From an uncultured beta proteobacterium (lineage in GTDB: Bacteria; Pseudomonadota; Gammaproteobacteria; Burkholderiales; Burkholderiaceae_C), in NCBI GenBank assembly GCA_903951445.1, contig CAJBBZ010000285.1, positions 1 through 64,000 on the forward strand: a DNA stretch of 64,000 bases, in the 5' to 3' direction. This document shows, piece by piece, positions 38,411 through 46,606 of the stretch (positions within the stretch are counted from its first letter, which is position 1; each line of letters starts with the position of its first letter). The notes under the pieces were generated by a model, which saw only the letters and a program-made list of their open reading frames with translations, was not told the DNA's origin and did not search any database. The position numbers were made by a program, and so were the translations under genes.

Positions 38411-41400
38411 TCAAGCCAACAAAGCCACATTCCCACCCGCTGCGGTGGTGTTGACCGTCACCGTGCGCTCAGCGCAAAAGCGGTACAGATAATGCGGGCC
38501 GCCGGCTTTGGGGCCGGTGCCGCTCAGGCCTTCGCCGCCAAAGGCCTGCACGCCTACCACGGCGCCGATCATGTTGCGGTTGATATAGACATTGCCGACA
38601 TGCGCCGCCAGCGCCATGGCTTGGGCGCGGCTGTCGATGCGGGTTTGGATGCCCAAGGTAAGGCCGTAGCCAAGCGCGTTGATCTGCGCTATGGTGTCCA
38701 GCGGATCGCCCTGCCAGCGCAGCACTTGCAGCACCGGCCCAAAAATTTCGGCATCCACCTCAGCCACGCTTTGCACTAGGTAGGCATGTGGCGCGATGCG
38801 GTTCGGTAGCGCACAACCATCCTGCGCCAAGGCCGTTTGCCAAGCGGGGCCAAACAGACACATGCGGCGCGCATGCAGGCGCGCGATATGGGCTTGCAAT
38901 GTGGCGGCTGCCTCCGCGTCAATCACCGGCCCCAGGTCGGTGGCCAGGTCTGCCGGGTCGCCCACGCGCAGTTGCTGCGCCGCGCCGCGCAGCATCTCCA
39001 ACACGGTGTCTGCAATATCAGCATGCACGCACAACAAGCGCAGCGCCGAACAGCGTTGTCCGGCAGAGCGAAATGCGCTGCTGATCACCGCATCGACCAC
39101 TTGCTCGGGCAGTGCCGACGAGTCCACCACCATCGCATTAATGCCGCCAGTCTCGGCAATCAAGGGCACGATAGGGCCGGGCTTTTGTGCCAACGCACGC
39201 TGAATGATTTTGGCCACCTCGGTAGAGCCGGTAAACACTACGCCCGCCACGCCGGGCTGCGCCACCAGCGCCGCGCCTACGCTCTCGCCCGGCCCGTGCA
39301 GTAGCTGCAAAGCGTCCTGCGGAACGCCTGCCGCGTGCAGCAAGCGCAAAGCCTCTGCCGTGATCAGCGGGGTTTGTTCGGCGGGCTTGGCCAGCACCGT
39401 GTTGCCGGTGGCCAGCGCGGCGGCAATCTGCCCCACGCAAATAGCCAGCGGAAAATTCCAGGGGCTGATACACACCCACACACCGCGCCCGCACAGTTGC
39501 AGCGTATTGGTCTCACCCGTCACACCGGGCTGCCAGTGCGCGCTGTCGGTTTGCATACCGGCGGAGCGGCTTGCGGCGCCCACGCCTGACCATGCGTGAC
39601 CGTGCGCCACCGGCATGGAAACCGGCTGCATGATGCGCAGCGCCTCGTGTGCGTAGTAGCGCAAAAAGTCCACCGCTTCGCGCACTTCAGATTGCGCATC
39701 GCCCCAGGTTTTGTGCGCCTCGCGCACCAGCAAAGCACACAGCGCCGGGCTGTGTTGCTCCAGGCTGTCTGCGGCGCGCAGCAAGGCCGCGCTACGCTGC
39801 TCCACGGGCGTGCGGGCCCAGGTTTTAAATCCAGCTGCTGCGCGCTGCATCGCGTTTTGCACATCCTGCATAGTCGCCTGCGCGAGCGCAGCAGGCATGG
39901 GCTGAGCCAGGGCATGCAGATAGGGCGCGCGCATATCCCGCACAGTGAAATCCAGCCCCACGCTATTGGCGCGCGCGCCTTCGCCGCTGCCAAAGAGTTG
40001 TGGCGGCAGGGGCAAAGCGCCCGAGGGCTCCAGGCGCAGCGGCGAGATCAGCAAATCGCGCACGCTTAAATGAAGGTCGGCCAGCTGGTGCACAAAAGAC
40101 GAGTTGGCGCCGTTCTCCAGCAGGCGGCGCACCAGGTAAGCGAGCAAGTCTTTATGCGCGCCCACCGGCGCATACACGCGGCAGGCCATGAGCGGGTTTT
40201 TCAGCACCTCGCGGTACACGCCCTCGCCCATGCCGTGCAGGCGCTGCAACTCAAACGCGCCGCCGCTGCGCGCGCCCATTTGCGCAATGGCCGCTATCGT
40301 GGCTGCGTTGTGCGTGGCGAATTGGGGGTAGATCACATCGGGCGCGTCCAGCAGGGCGCCAGCGCAGGCCAGGTAAGAAATATCGGTATGGTGCTTGTGC
40401 GTGAACACCGGGTAATGCGGCAGGCCCAGCTCCTGGGCGCGTTTGATTTCGGCATCCCAATACGCGCCTTTGACCAAGCGGCACATCAGGCCCACGCCAT
40501 GTTGGCGCGCCATGGCCACCACGGTATGTACCAGTTCCAAGGCGCGGCTTTGGTAAGCCTGCAAAGCAAGGCCCAGGCCGCGCCACTGCGGCCAGTGCTG
40601 CGCCACGCGCTGCAACAAAGCATCAAACACTTCGAGCGACAACTCCAGGCGCTCCACCTCTTCAGCATCTATCGTCAGGTTGATGTCGGCGCGTGCGGCC
40701 TGCTCGCACAAGCTCCACACCCGCGGCAGCAACTCGGCCATGACGCGCGCGCTTTGGCCGTCTTCGTAGCGCGGGTGCAGCGCGCTCAGTTTGATGCTGA
40801 TGCCGTCATTGCCTTGCGGCCCGCGACCGGGCACGGCGGCCTGCGCCAGAGCGCTTATCGCGTCGCTATAACTTTGCCAATAGCGCAGCGCGTCGGCATC
40901 TGTGCGCGCACCCTCGCCCAGCATGTCATACGAAAAACGCAGGCCCTGGCTTTGCGCCTGGCGGGCGGCGTCGGCATGGCGCATGGCCTCGGCCATGGTC
41001 TGGCCCAGCACAAACTGGCGGCCTAGCAACTGCACCGCGCGCAGCGTGGCGGCCACCACGGTATGCGCGCCCAAGCGGCCCATCAAGCCGCTGCCGCTGG
41101 TGGCGCCTTGGGCATCGGGCAAAAAGTGTTTGGACATGGCAATCGCCGCGCGCGACAAACGCGCCAGCACCTGGTCGCCGGCCTGCGCAAAATCGGCGCG
41201 GCCCAGCTGGTCGGCGGTCAGGGCGATTGCGGTGTCCATGTCCGGCACGCGCAAAAGCGCTTCGGCCAGGCGCATAAGGGCCAGGCCCTCGGCGCTGGAA
41301 ATGGGGTATTCCTGCAACAAACTTTCCATGGCCCAAAACGGCGCAGGATGATCACGCACACTTTGCACCCAGGGCGCAGCCACTTGCGCGGCGGCGGCCC

Positions 41401-41491
41401 AGTCCAGCTTGTCTTGCAAGCTGCGCAGGCGCTGTGCCACGGTCTCTGCCTCGGGGCGGTAGGGCTGGGGAAGGCGTTGATGGATCAGCAT
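38411..41491 (-). CDS. putA: bifunctional proline dehydrogenase / L-glutamate-gamma-semialdehyde dehydrogenase
   Basis: 1026 residues. The N-terminal half is the FAD proline dehydrogenase barrel (ISIKLSALHPRYEDGQSARV, LMCRLVKGAYWDAEIKRAQELG), and the C-terminal half the NAD aldehyde dehydrogenase with catalytic Cys in AGQRCSALRLL and AETGGINAMVVDSSA. It oxidises proline to glutamate. It lacks the N-terminal RHH DNA-binding domain of the 1320-residue E. coli protein, so it cannot self-repress; the divergent Lrp-type regulator probably takes that role. AAGGAG precedes the ATG. Confidence 0.96.
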   Translation of the reverse strand: MLIHQRLPQPYRPEAETVAQRLRSLQDKLDWAAAAQVAAPWVQSVRDHPAPFWAMESLLQEYPISSAEGLALMRLAEALLRVPDMDTAIALTADQLGRADFAQAGDQVLARLSRAAIAMSKHFLPDAQGATSGSGLMGRLGAHTVVAATLRAVQLLGRQFVLGQTMAEAMRHADAARQAQSQGLRFSYDMLGEGARTDADALRYWQSYSDAISALAQAAVPGRGPQGNDGISIKLSALHPRYEDGQSARVMAELLPRVWSLCEQAARADINLTIDAEEVERLELSLEVFDALLQRVAQHWPQWRGLGLALQAYQSRALELVHTVVAMARQHGVGLMCRLVKGAYWDAEIKRAQELGLPHYPVFTHKHHTDISYLACAGALLDAPDVIYPQFATHNAATIAAIAQMGARSGGAFELQRLHGMGEGVYREVLKNPLMACRVYAPVGAHKDLLAYLVRRLLENGANSSFVHQLADLHLSVRDLLISPLRLEPSGALPLPPQLFGSGEGARANSVGLDFTVRDMRAPYLHALAQPMPAALAQATMQDVQNAMQRAAAGFKTWARTPVEQRSAALLRAADSLEQHSPALCALLVREAHKTWGDAQSEVREAVDFLRYYAHEALRIMQPVSMPVAHGHAWSGVGAASRSAGMQTDSAHWQPGVTGETNTLQLCGRGVWVCISPWNFPLAICVGQIAAALATGNTVLAKPAEQTPLITAEALRLLHAAGVPQDALQLLHGPGESVGAALVAQPGVAGVVFTGSTEVAKIIQRALAQKPGPIVPLIAETGGINAMVVDSSALPEQVVDAVISSAFRSAGQRCSALRLLCVHADIADTVLEMLRGAAQQLRVGDPADLATDLGPVIDAEAAATLQAHIARLHARRMCLFGPAWQTALAQDGCALPNRIAPHAYLVQSVAEVDAEIFGPVLQVLRWQGDPLDTIAQINALGYGLTLGIQTRIDSRAQAMALAAHVGNVYINRNMIGAVVGVQAFGGEGLSGTGPKAGGPHYLYRFCAERTVTVNTTAAGGNVALLA

Positions 41492-41546
41492 GGAATGGCT
41501 CCTTGGGCTTTGCGCTTGCCGCTTGTGGCTTGTAGCTTGTCGCTTT

Positions 41547-41570
41547 GGGCTGCGGGCTGCGGGCTGCGGG
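41547..41570. repeat. tandem GGGCTGC heptamer repeat upstream of putA
   Basis: Three perfect copies of GGGCTGC followed by GGG, immediately preceded (41512-41545) by about five imperfect GCTTG-containing units. The tract lies 55-80 bp upstream of the putA start. Slippage here could alter promoter spacing; function is speculative. Confidence 0.8.
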
Positions 41571-41627
41571 TGTGGTGTAAACCGCTATATTCCCACCTGT
41601 TAAGGCAAATATTTATCTTTATTTTTC

Positions 41628-41641
41628 TCACTTTATAGTGA
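41628..41641. promoter_or_regulatory. dyad TCACT-ttat-AGTGA between putA and its Lrp-type regulator
   Basis: A perfect 5-bp dyad with a 4-bp AT spacer in an AT-rich block (41600-41645), 10 bp before the regulator ATG. AT-rich imperfect dyads are typical of Lrp/AsnC binding, so it is a candidate site for proline-responsive control of putA and autoregulation. Confidence 0.4.
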
Positions 41642-41651
41642 ATAACTCAGT

Positions 41652-42131
41652 ATGAGCACCCCTGCCGCCAGCCTGGACCGCACCGACCTGAAGATTCTGC
41701 GCGCCTTGCAGGAAGACGGGCGCATCTCCAACCTCAAGCTGGCCGAGGCCGTGGCCTTGTCGCCCACTGCCGTGCTGGCGCGGGTGCAGCGCCTGGGCAA
41801 AGAGGGTTTTATCTTGGGCTACCAAGCGCACCTGAACCCGGTCAAACTGGGCGCGGGCCTGATGGTGTTTGTAGAAGTGCTGCTAGACCACACCACGCCG
41901 CATGTGTTCGAGGCCTTCAAAGCGGCAGTGCAAGTGCGCCCCGAAATCATGGAATGCCATATGGTGGCCGGCGGCTTTGACTACCTGCTCAAAACCCGCA
42001 TGGCCGACATGGCCGCCTACCGCGACTTCGCCGGCACCGTGCTGTGGCAACTCCCCGGCGTGCGCGAAACCCGCACCTATGCGGTGATGGAAGAAGTGAA
42101 AAACAGCACGCATATTCCAATCAAGGGCTGA
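41652..42131 (+). CDS. Lrp/AsnC family transcriptional regulator
   Basis: 159 residues: an N-terminal HTH (LDRTDLKILRALQEDGRISNLKLAEAVALSPTAVLARVQRL) and a C-terminal RAM/AsnC ligand domain (VEVLLDHTTPHVFEAF, AGGFDYLLKTRMADMAAY). Divergent from putA by 160 bp, the arrangement of the PutR proline-responsive activators of alpha- and betaproteobacteria; that assignment is inference from position. Confidence 0.92.
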   Translation: MSTPAASLDRTDLKILRALQEDGRISNLKLAEAVALSPTAVLARVQRLGKEGFILGYQAHLNPVKLGAGLMVFVEVLLDHTTPHVFEAFKAAVQVRPEIMECHMVAGGFDYLLKTRMADMAAYRDFAGTVLWQLPGVRETRTYAVMEEVKNSTHIPIKG

Positions 42132-42186
42132 TGGGCCGCTGCCCGTCGGACTTTATGTTTCAGATTACTGCCGAAAAATGGGATTC

Positions 42187-42213
42187 TTTGAAATCACAAA
42201 CTGTGATTTCAAA
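42187..42213. repeat. perfect 12-bp inverted repeat between convergent genes
   Basis: TTTGAAATCACA, a 3-bp AAC spacer, TGTGATTTCAAA. It lies 55 bp after the Lrp-type regulator and 105 bp before the end of psuG, which converge. No T-run, so not a standard terminator, although an RNA hairpin would form on either strand. It could also be a protein-binding palindrome. Confidence 0.9.
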
Positions 42214-42318
42214 CGCCAGCGCTATTGCGTCAGGACGGGGTGGGCGGCGCACTGCGCCCCATCATGGCAAGCGGGCGAAATAAACGCGTGCCGCTGCGCG
42301 AGGGCTAAACGGCTATAC

Positions 42319-43239
42319 CTACGACGTCAACCCCGCATACGCCAGCGCAATCGCGCAGGCCAAGCGGGCGTTATTCAAGACCAAGGCAATATTCGATATA
42401 AGGCTATCCCCGCCGGTGAGTTCGTTGACGCGGGCCAGCAAAAACGGGGTGCTGGCTTTGCCGCTGATGCCTTGGGCGCTGGCTTCTTGCAGGGCCTGGG
42501 CGATGGCGCGGTCTATGGTGTCCCGCTCCATAGCGTGCTCGGTGGGTATCGGGTTGGCCACCACCATACCGCCGGGCAGGCCCAGCGCCCACTGCGCGTG
42601 CATGGCCTTTGCAATAGCGTGCGCCGAGTCCAGCCGGTAGTCCACCTTAAAACCACTTTCGCGGGTAAAAAATGCGGGCAAGGCCTCGGTTTGGTAGCCC
42701 ACTACCGGCACGCCCTGGGTTTCTAAATACTCCAAGGTTAGGCGCAAATCGAGTATCGACTTCGCCCCCGCGCACACCACCGCCACGGGGGTTTGCGCCA
42801 GCTCTTGCAAGTCCGCCGAGATATCAAAACTCTGCTCCGCGCCCCGGTGTACGCCGCCGATGCCGCCAGTGGCAAACACCCGTATGCCCGCCAGCGCGGC
42901 GATGCGCATGGTGGCGGCCACCGTAGTCGCGCCATCAGCGCCTGCGGCCACGACAAAACCCATGTCGCGGCGACTGACCTTGGTGACTTTATGGCCGGCG
43001 CGGCCCAGTCGCTCGATCTGCGCGGCGGACAAACCGGCTTGCAAGCGCCCCTGCACGATAGCCACCGTGGCCGGCACTGCGCCATGGGCGCGCACCTCGG
43101 CCTCGACCCGCAGCGCCGTCTCAACGTTCTGCGGATACGGCATGCCGTGCGAAATGATGGTGGACTCCAAAGCCACCACCGCCTGCCCTTGGGCCAGGGC
43201 GGTTTGCACTTCAGGGGCGATGTCTAAATACGAGTTCAT
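42319..43239 (-). CDS. psuG: pseudouridine-5'-phosphate glycosidase
   Basis: 306 residues: VVALESTIISHGMPYPQNVETA, KVSRRDMGFVVAAGADGATTVAATM, GGIGGVHRGAE and GLPGGMVVANPIPTEHAM are PsuG landmarks. It splits pseudouridine 5'-phosphate into uracil and ribose 5-phosphate, salvaging this modified nucleoside. The start at 43239 overlaps the psuK stop by 4 bp. The frame stays open far upstream through psuK, but that part is a shadow. Confidence 0.95.
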   Translation of the reverse strand: MNSYLDIAPEVQTALAQGQAVVALESTIISHGMPYPQNVETALRVEAEVRAHGAVPATVAIVQGRLQAGLSAAQIERLGRAGHKVTKVSRRDMGFVVAAGADGATTVAATMRIAALAGIRVFATGGIGGVHRGAEQSFDISADLQELAQTPVAVVCAGAKSILDLRLTLEYLETQGVPVVGYQTEALPAFFTRESGFKVDYRLDSAHAIAKAMHAQWALGLPGGMVVANPIPTEHAMERDTIDRAIAQALQEASAQGISGKASTPFLLARVNELTGGDSLISNIALVLNNARLACAIALAYAGLTS

Positions 43240-44168
43240 GGTGTGGTGTGTTGCATGTGGTGTTGCACGGCCTGCACGCTCAGCGTCGGGGCATTGGCTG
43301 CGGGGCTGGAAAGGGTAATTTCGGCACAGGCCATGGCCCACGCCAGCGCCTTCTCTAGCGGCCAGCCCTGCAAATGACCATACACCAAGCCGCCCATCAA
43401 GGCATCGCCCGCGCCGGTAGCGCTTAGCACCGGCACTGCGCGCGCCGGGCGGTGGCCGCAGCGGCCATCGGCATCGCACCAGGCCACGCCTTGCGCGCCC
43501 AGGCTGATCAGCACCCGGCCCACGCCCTGGCGGTGCAAGGCCAGCGCGGCGTCGCAGGCGTCTTGCGTGCTGGCAATAGTGCGGCCCCACAAAGCCTGCG
43601 CCTCTAGGCGGTTGGCCTTCAGGGTGTGGACATGCGCCAGCACCGCGCCCAGACGCGTGCACTTGGCCGCCGACACCGCCTCGGCAAACAGCGCCGGGTG
43701 CGCCACTTCGGTGGCCAACCACTGCCACACATCGGGCCGTAAATTGCAGTCCGCCACCAACACCGCCGCGCTGCGCAAGAGTGCCATTTGCGGGTGCAAT
43801 AGCGCAGGCGTGAGCGCATCCATGATGTCCATGTCGTTCACCGCTACATCCATATCGCCATCGGCGCGGTGCAGGCACACATAGGTGGCGCTGCGCTGGC
43901 CGGGCAGCGTCAGGCAGGCGCGCATATCCAGCCCCATGGCCGCGCCCGATTGCCGCAAAGCCTGGCCAAACACATCGTCGCCCAGCACGCCCACCAAGCG
44001 CGCGTCTTGCCCCAGGCGCACCAAGTTTTCCGCCACATTGCGCGCCACCCCGCCAGGGCTGCACTGCACCTGGCCGGGATTGGAATCGCCTGCGCGCAGC
44101 GCGCTGTGCGCATGAACGGAGACATCCAGATTGATGCCGCCTAGGAGGGTGATGTGCGGTGGGGACAA
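43236..44168 (-). CDS. psuK: pseudouridine kinase (PfkB family)
   Basis: 310 residues from a probable TTG start at 44168. PfkB motifs are GGINLDVSVHA near the N-terminus, PGGVARNVAENL, and the C-terminal catalytic ATGAGDALMGGLVYG. It phosphorylates pseudouridine for PsuG. The annotation start is uncertain: an ATG at 44225 would extend 53 bp into the relE-like gene with unconvincing sequence, while the TTG lies just after that gene's stop. No good ribosome site is seen for either. Confidence 0.88.
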   Translation of the reverse strand: MSPPHITLLGGINLDVSVHAHSALRAGDSNPGQVQCSPGGVARNVAENLVRLGQDARLVGVLGDDVFGQALRQSGAAMGLDMRACLTLPGQRSATYVCLHRADGDMDVAVNDMDIMDALTPALLHPQMALLRSAAVLVADCNLRPDVWQWLATEVAHPALFAEAVSAAKCTRLGAVLAHVHTLKANRLEAQALWGRTIASTQDACDAALALHRQGVGRVLISLGAQGVAWCDADGRCGHRPARAVPVLSATGAGDALMGGLVYGHLQGWPLEKALAWAMACAEITLSSPAANAPTLSVQAVQHHMQHTTP

Positions 44169-44172
44169 GGAC

Positions 44173-44514
44173 TTATCCGGCAAGCAGGCGGCGCGACAGG
44201 AGCGACTGCATATCGCGCCGGCCATCTACGATGAGGTAAACCAGCACCTGGCGGTCCAGAACCCGGTAAATCACGCGATAGGGCTTGAAGCTCGTTTGCC
44301 GGTACTCCTTGATTCCCAAGGCCAGCAATTCCTTGGGGTAACTGCCTCGCTCTGGGAAGTGCGCCAAATCTGACACAACGCGGCCCAGGCGGTCCAGCAC
44401 CGAATTGGCGTTGGCTTGGCTATCAAACTCAGCGATGTAGTCGTACAAGGCCTCTAAGTCTTGCTCGGCGCCTTGGGTGAGCAGGACTTGGTATTGCTTT
44501 GCTTTGCTGGCCAT
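44173..44514 (-). CDS. RelE/ParE family toxin
   Basis: 113 residues with the RelE/ParE fold pattern: LTQGAEQDLEALYDYIAEFDSQANANSVLDRL, FPERGSYPKELLALGIKEYRQTSFKPYRVIYRVLDRQVLVYLIVDGRRDMQSLL. Toxins of this type either cleave mRNA on the ribosome or poison gyrase; which applies cannot be told. The start overlaps the antitoxin stop by one base (TGATG). It sits directly before psuK on the same strand. Confidence 0.9.
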   Translation of the reverse strand: MASKAKQYQVLLTQGAEQDLEALYDYIAEFDSQANANSVLDRLGRVVSDLAHFPERGSYPKELLALGIKEYRQTSFKPYRVIYRVLDRQVLVYLIVDGRRDMQSLLSRRLLAG

Positions 44515-44789
44515 CAGGCCGCAGCGCGCTTGGCGCGCAATCGGGTGAGCACCTGCGCCACCGGCTTGACCCGGCCCGCAGCCAAATCTTGGTTGCCTAG
44601 GGCGAGTACCTTGAGCAGCGCCAGCGTCTCTTGGGCTTGCTCATAAGACGCCACATCTTGCAACACCGCCTTGGCCTCGCCATTTTGGGTAATCAGCAAG
44701 GGTTCGCGATTTGCAGTTAGCTGGGCCAGCACTTCAGCAGCGTTGGCCTTCAAGTAACTGATGGGTTTGACTTGGGTGGAAAAGTGCAT
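44514..44789 (-). CDS. Phd/YefM family antitoxin
   Basis: 91 residues: VKPISYLKANAAEVLAQLTANREPLLITQNGEAKAVLQDVASYEQAQETLALLKVLA is the Phd/YefM DNA-binding and dimerisation domain. The C-terminal tail (AGRVKPVAQVLTRLRAKR) would bind the toxin. It probably represses its own promoter through the dyad 20 bp upstream. Confidence 0.92.
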   Translation of the reverse strand: MHFSTQVKPISYLKANAAEVLAQLTANREPLLITQNGEAKAVLQDVASYEQAQETLALLKVLALGNQDLAAGRVKPVAQVLTRLRAKRAAA

Positions 44790-44808
44790 GGTAATTTGAC
44801 TTGTAAAT

Positions 44809-44833
44809 GATTAGACTGAATATAGTCTTAATC
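44809..44833 (-). promoter_or_regulatory. operator-like dyad of the Phd-RelE pair
   Basis: GATTAGACT-gaatat-AGTCTTAATC is an inverted repeat with one extra T in the right arm, starting 20 bp upstream of the antitoxin ATG. The TA pattern inside (TATATTC on the minus strand) could be the -10 box, so binding would block transcription. Autoregulation is inferred from the family. Confidence 0.6.
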
Positions 44834-45061
44834 TGGTCTTGCTGCAATGTGAACGGGGGGGGGAAAAGTTTCTCTATTTCCCTTAATTGTGATGAAACGC
44901 AGACTGCCCTTTGCGCACCAGCCGCAGCGCGTCAGGCAATAGCGCTTCTTCTCCTCCATGCCTTGCTCAATAATTTCGTGCGCGACGAAGGCCTTTGTCA
45001 GCCCGTTGCGCCACGCCAAAAAATCGAGTCGCCGCTCGATTTCCAAGGTGAACGGAAGCAA
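44828..45061 (-). pseudogene. decayed ribbon-helix-helix (RelB/CopG-like) antitoxin remnant
   Basis: The minus-strand frame reads LPFTLEIERRLDFLAWRNG, then LTKAFVAHEIIEQGMEEKKRY, closely following the RHH antitoxin plan ([33 protein letters not shown]). It has no ATG or ribosome site (only a TTG), and after RYCLTR it runs into unrelated sequence and lacks the usual tail and a partner toxin. Interpreted as the decayed remains of another toxin-antitoxin module. Confidence 0.5.
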
Positions 45062-45249
45062 AGTAGCGATGACCTGATTTCCATTTAGTTGTCTGCATTC
45101 AACGTATCACAGAAGACCATGAAGGGGACAAATGGGGTTTGCCCGGACACCCGAGATAGAAGCATTTTCAGCAGCGCAATGCTTACCTAGCGCACGATAA
45201 AAATGTGCCTTTAATGCCAGCCGAAAGTCAACTGTAGACGGCTCTCGTC
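45062..45249. other. intergenic stretch downstream of the KAP NTPase
   Basis: About 190 bp with no reading frame of interest, part of the 460-bp non-genic zone between the KAP gene and the Phd antitoxin. Base composition is lower in GC than the flanking core genes. No terminator with a T-run was found for the KAP gene. Confidence 0.4.
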
Positions 45250-46593
45250 TTATCCAAATTCAAATTCCACCCGACGAAGCGATGATTTGATGGCTTGCGC
45301 AAATCTACCGGAGGAGGACGTGACGTACTCCAGAAGATCTACTGGAAAGTTCTCAAAATTACTATTTGCAAACTGCATATGCAATTGAATAAGCGCCAGC
45401 GTCGCATCTGGCTTTTCTTTTTCCTGGCTCTGCCATTGCTCCAAAATATCGCGCGCTCGCTCATGTGAGCGTTGATTGCCTTTTCTAAGGCCAGCAAAAA
45501 TATCTGGATGCTTGACTTTAAGCCCCAACAGCCACGTGTCAAGTACCGGAAATGCCCTGTTAGGTGACATCACCCACCAGGCAGCAAGGCGCTTAGTTTC
45601 TCTTGCGGTAAGGCCGAGTATGTGGGCAATCAACGCCAGGCAATACACGTTTTCATTAAGTCTGCCTGAGTCGTGGGGCTGCCTGGTTCTCCCATCGACT
45701 ATGGGAATAATGGCGGAAATGAAATCTTCCATTGGGGATTTGTCCCGATTGTTATTTTGACTAACAGGGATGTGTAATGGATAGTCGATGAATTTGTCTA
45801 AATACATTTGCCCGCTCGACCCTACCCCGTAAAACACTTCGATCGTTTTTTGAACTTGCTCCCGATTCCAAAGGAGGATGTAGATAACACTATCTAAATC
45901 GAAGAGGTGTTTCAATCGCTCCAGAAATCTCACGGCAAAGCCAGGTGAACAGCGGTCTAACTCATCTACAAAAATAACCAGCTTACCTCCGTTTTCGGAA
46001 ATAGTTTTGTTAAGTAAGTCCTTTAGATGGCCTAAATTTTTTTGTTTCTCTCTGGACGCCTCAAGGTGTTTTTGAATGTATTTTTGTGTCTCCGTTTTGC
46101 CCGCATCTGCCGCTTCTTTGGTAATTTCTTCACCCATTCCCGCGTAATTAGCAGCAGCGTTGATGACCGCCTTTGCAGCTAACGGCAGGATTGCTGCAAG
46201 CACTGGTGCAACTTTCTCTATAAATGTTTGTGATGGCTCAGGGTCCAATTTCGCGGCGATTGCGGCTATGAGTGATACAGCAGGATCGTCGCTCCAGTCG
46301 GCCTCGAACACATCGAGCCAGATTGTCTTCATTTGTTGTTTTTGGTCTAGCTTTTGCTTCAAATTTTTCCCTGCCCACGTTTTGCCTACTCCCCATTCGC
46401 CGTCGATAGCTATCACCCCTTTGTCCAACCGGGTGATGAGCGTTAGTAGGCCATCCAAGTAGGGGCCTCGGTTAAGGGAGTCTGTTGGCATGTCGCTTGT
46501 CATTGATTTGCCTTTGCTGTGAAGTTTTGTATTACGCGCAAGTAGGTTCTCTAACTGCAATTTAGGAAGTGCAGAGAAAAGTACGAAAGGCAT
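45250..46593 (-). CDS. KAP family P-loop NTPase, preceded by a GEMM-I riboswitch
   Basis: 447 residues from the ATG at 46593, which has GGAGAG (46601-46606) at ideal spacing. Walker A is GEWGVGKT (65-72), Walker B VIFVDELDRCSP (207-217); a hydrophobic stretch at about 128-154 (VAPVLAAILPLAAKAVINAA) lies between them, where KAP NTPases carry their membrane insertion. A coiled charged segment (about 155-195) follows. A Met at residue 31 (46503) is an alternative start without a good ribosome site. KAP proteins are membrane-linked NTPases of mostly unknown role, some tied to phage exclusion (PifA). Codon usage is more AT-rich than the neighbours, suggesting transfer. Confidence 0.9.
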   Translation of the reverse strand: MPFVLFSALPKLQLENLLARNTKLHSKGKSMTSDMPTDSLNRGPYLDGLLTLITRLDKGVIAIDGEWGVGKTWAGKNLKQKLDQKQQMKTIWLDVFEADWSDDPAVSLIAAIAAKLDPEPSQTFIEKVAPVLAAILPLAAKAVINAAANYAGMGEEITKEAADAGKTETQKYIQKHLEASREKQKNLGHLKDLLNKTISENGGKLVIFVDELDRCSPGFAVRFLERLKHLFDLDSVIYILLWNREQVQKTIEVFYGVGSSGQMYLDKFIDYPLHIPVSQNNNRDKSPMEDFISAIIPIVDGRTRQPHDSGRLNENVYCLALIAHILGLTARETKRLAAWWVMSPNRAFPVLDTWLLGLKVKHPDIFAGLRKGNQRSHERARDILEQWQSQEKEKPDATLALIQLHMQFANSNFENFPVDLLEYVTSSSGRFAQAIKSSLRRVEFEFG

Positions 46594-46600
46594 TCTGTGC

Positions 46601-46606
46601 CTCTCC
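46601..46606 (-). promoter_or_regulatory. ribosome binding site of the KAP NTPase
   Basis: GGAGAG on the minus strand, 7 nt before the ATG at 46593 and only a few bases after the riboswitch core. This decides the start codon and makes translational control by the aptamer plausible. Confidence 0.8.

Noticed and set aside
41512-41570. CRISPR-like repeat
   Set aside because: Units are 5-7 bp tandem copies without spacers; no cas genes are present anywhere in the window.
43240-44064. N-terminal extension of psuG to 581 codons
   Set aside because: The extra part lies in another frame over psuK, and the PsuG family starts at MNSYLDIAPEVQ.
44807-45088. 93-codon plus-strand frame
   Set aside because: Opposite to the RHH-like remnant; no pattern or ribosome site.
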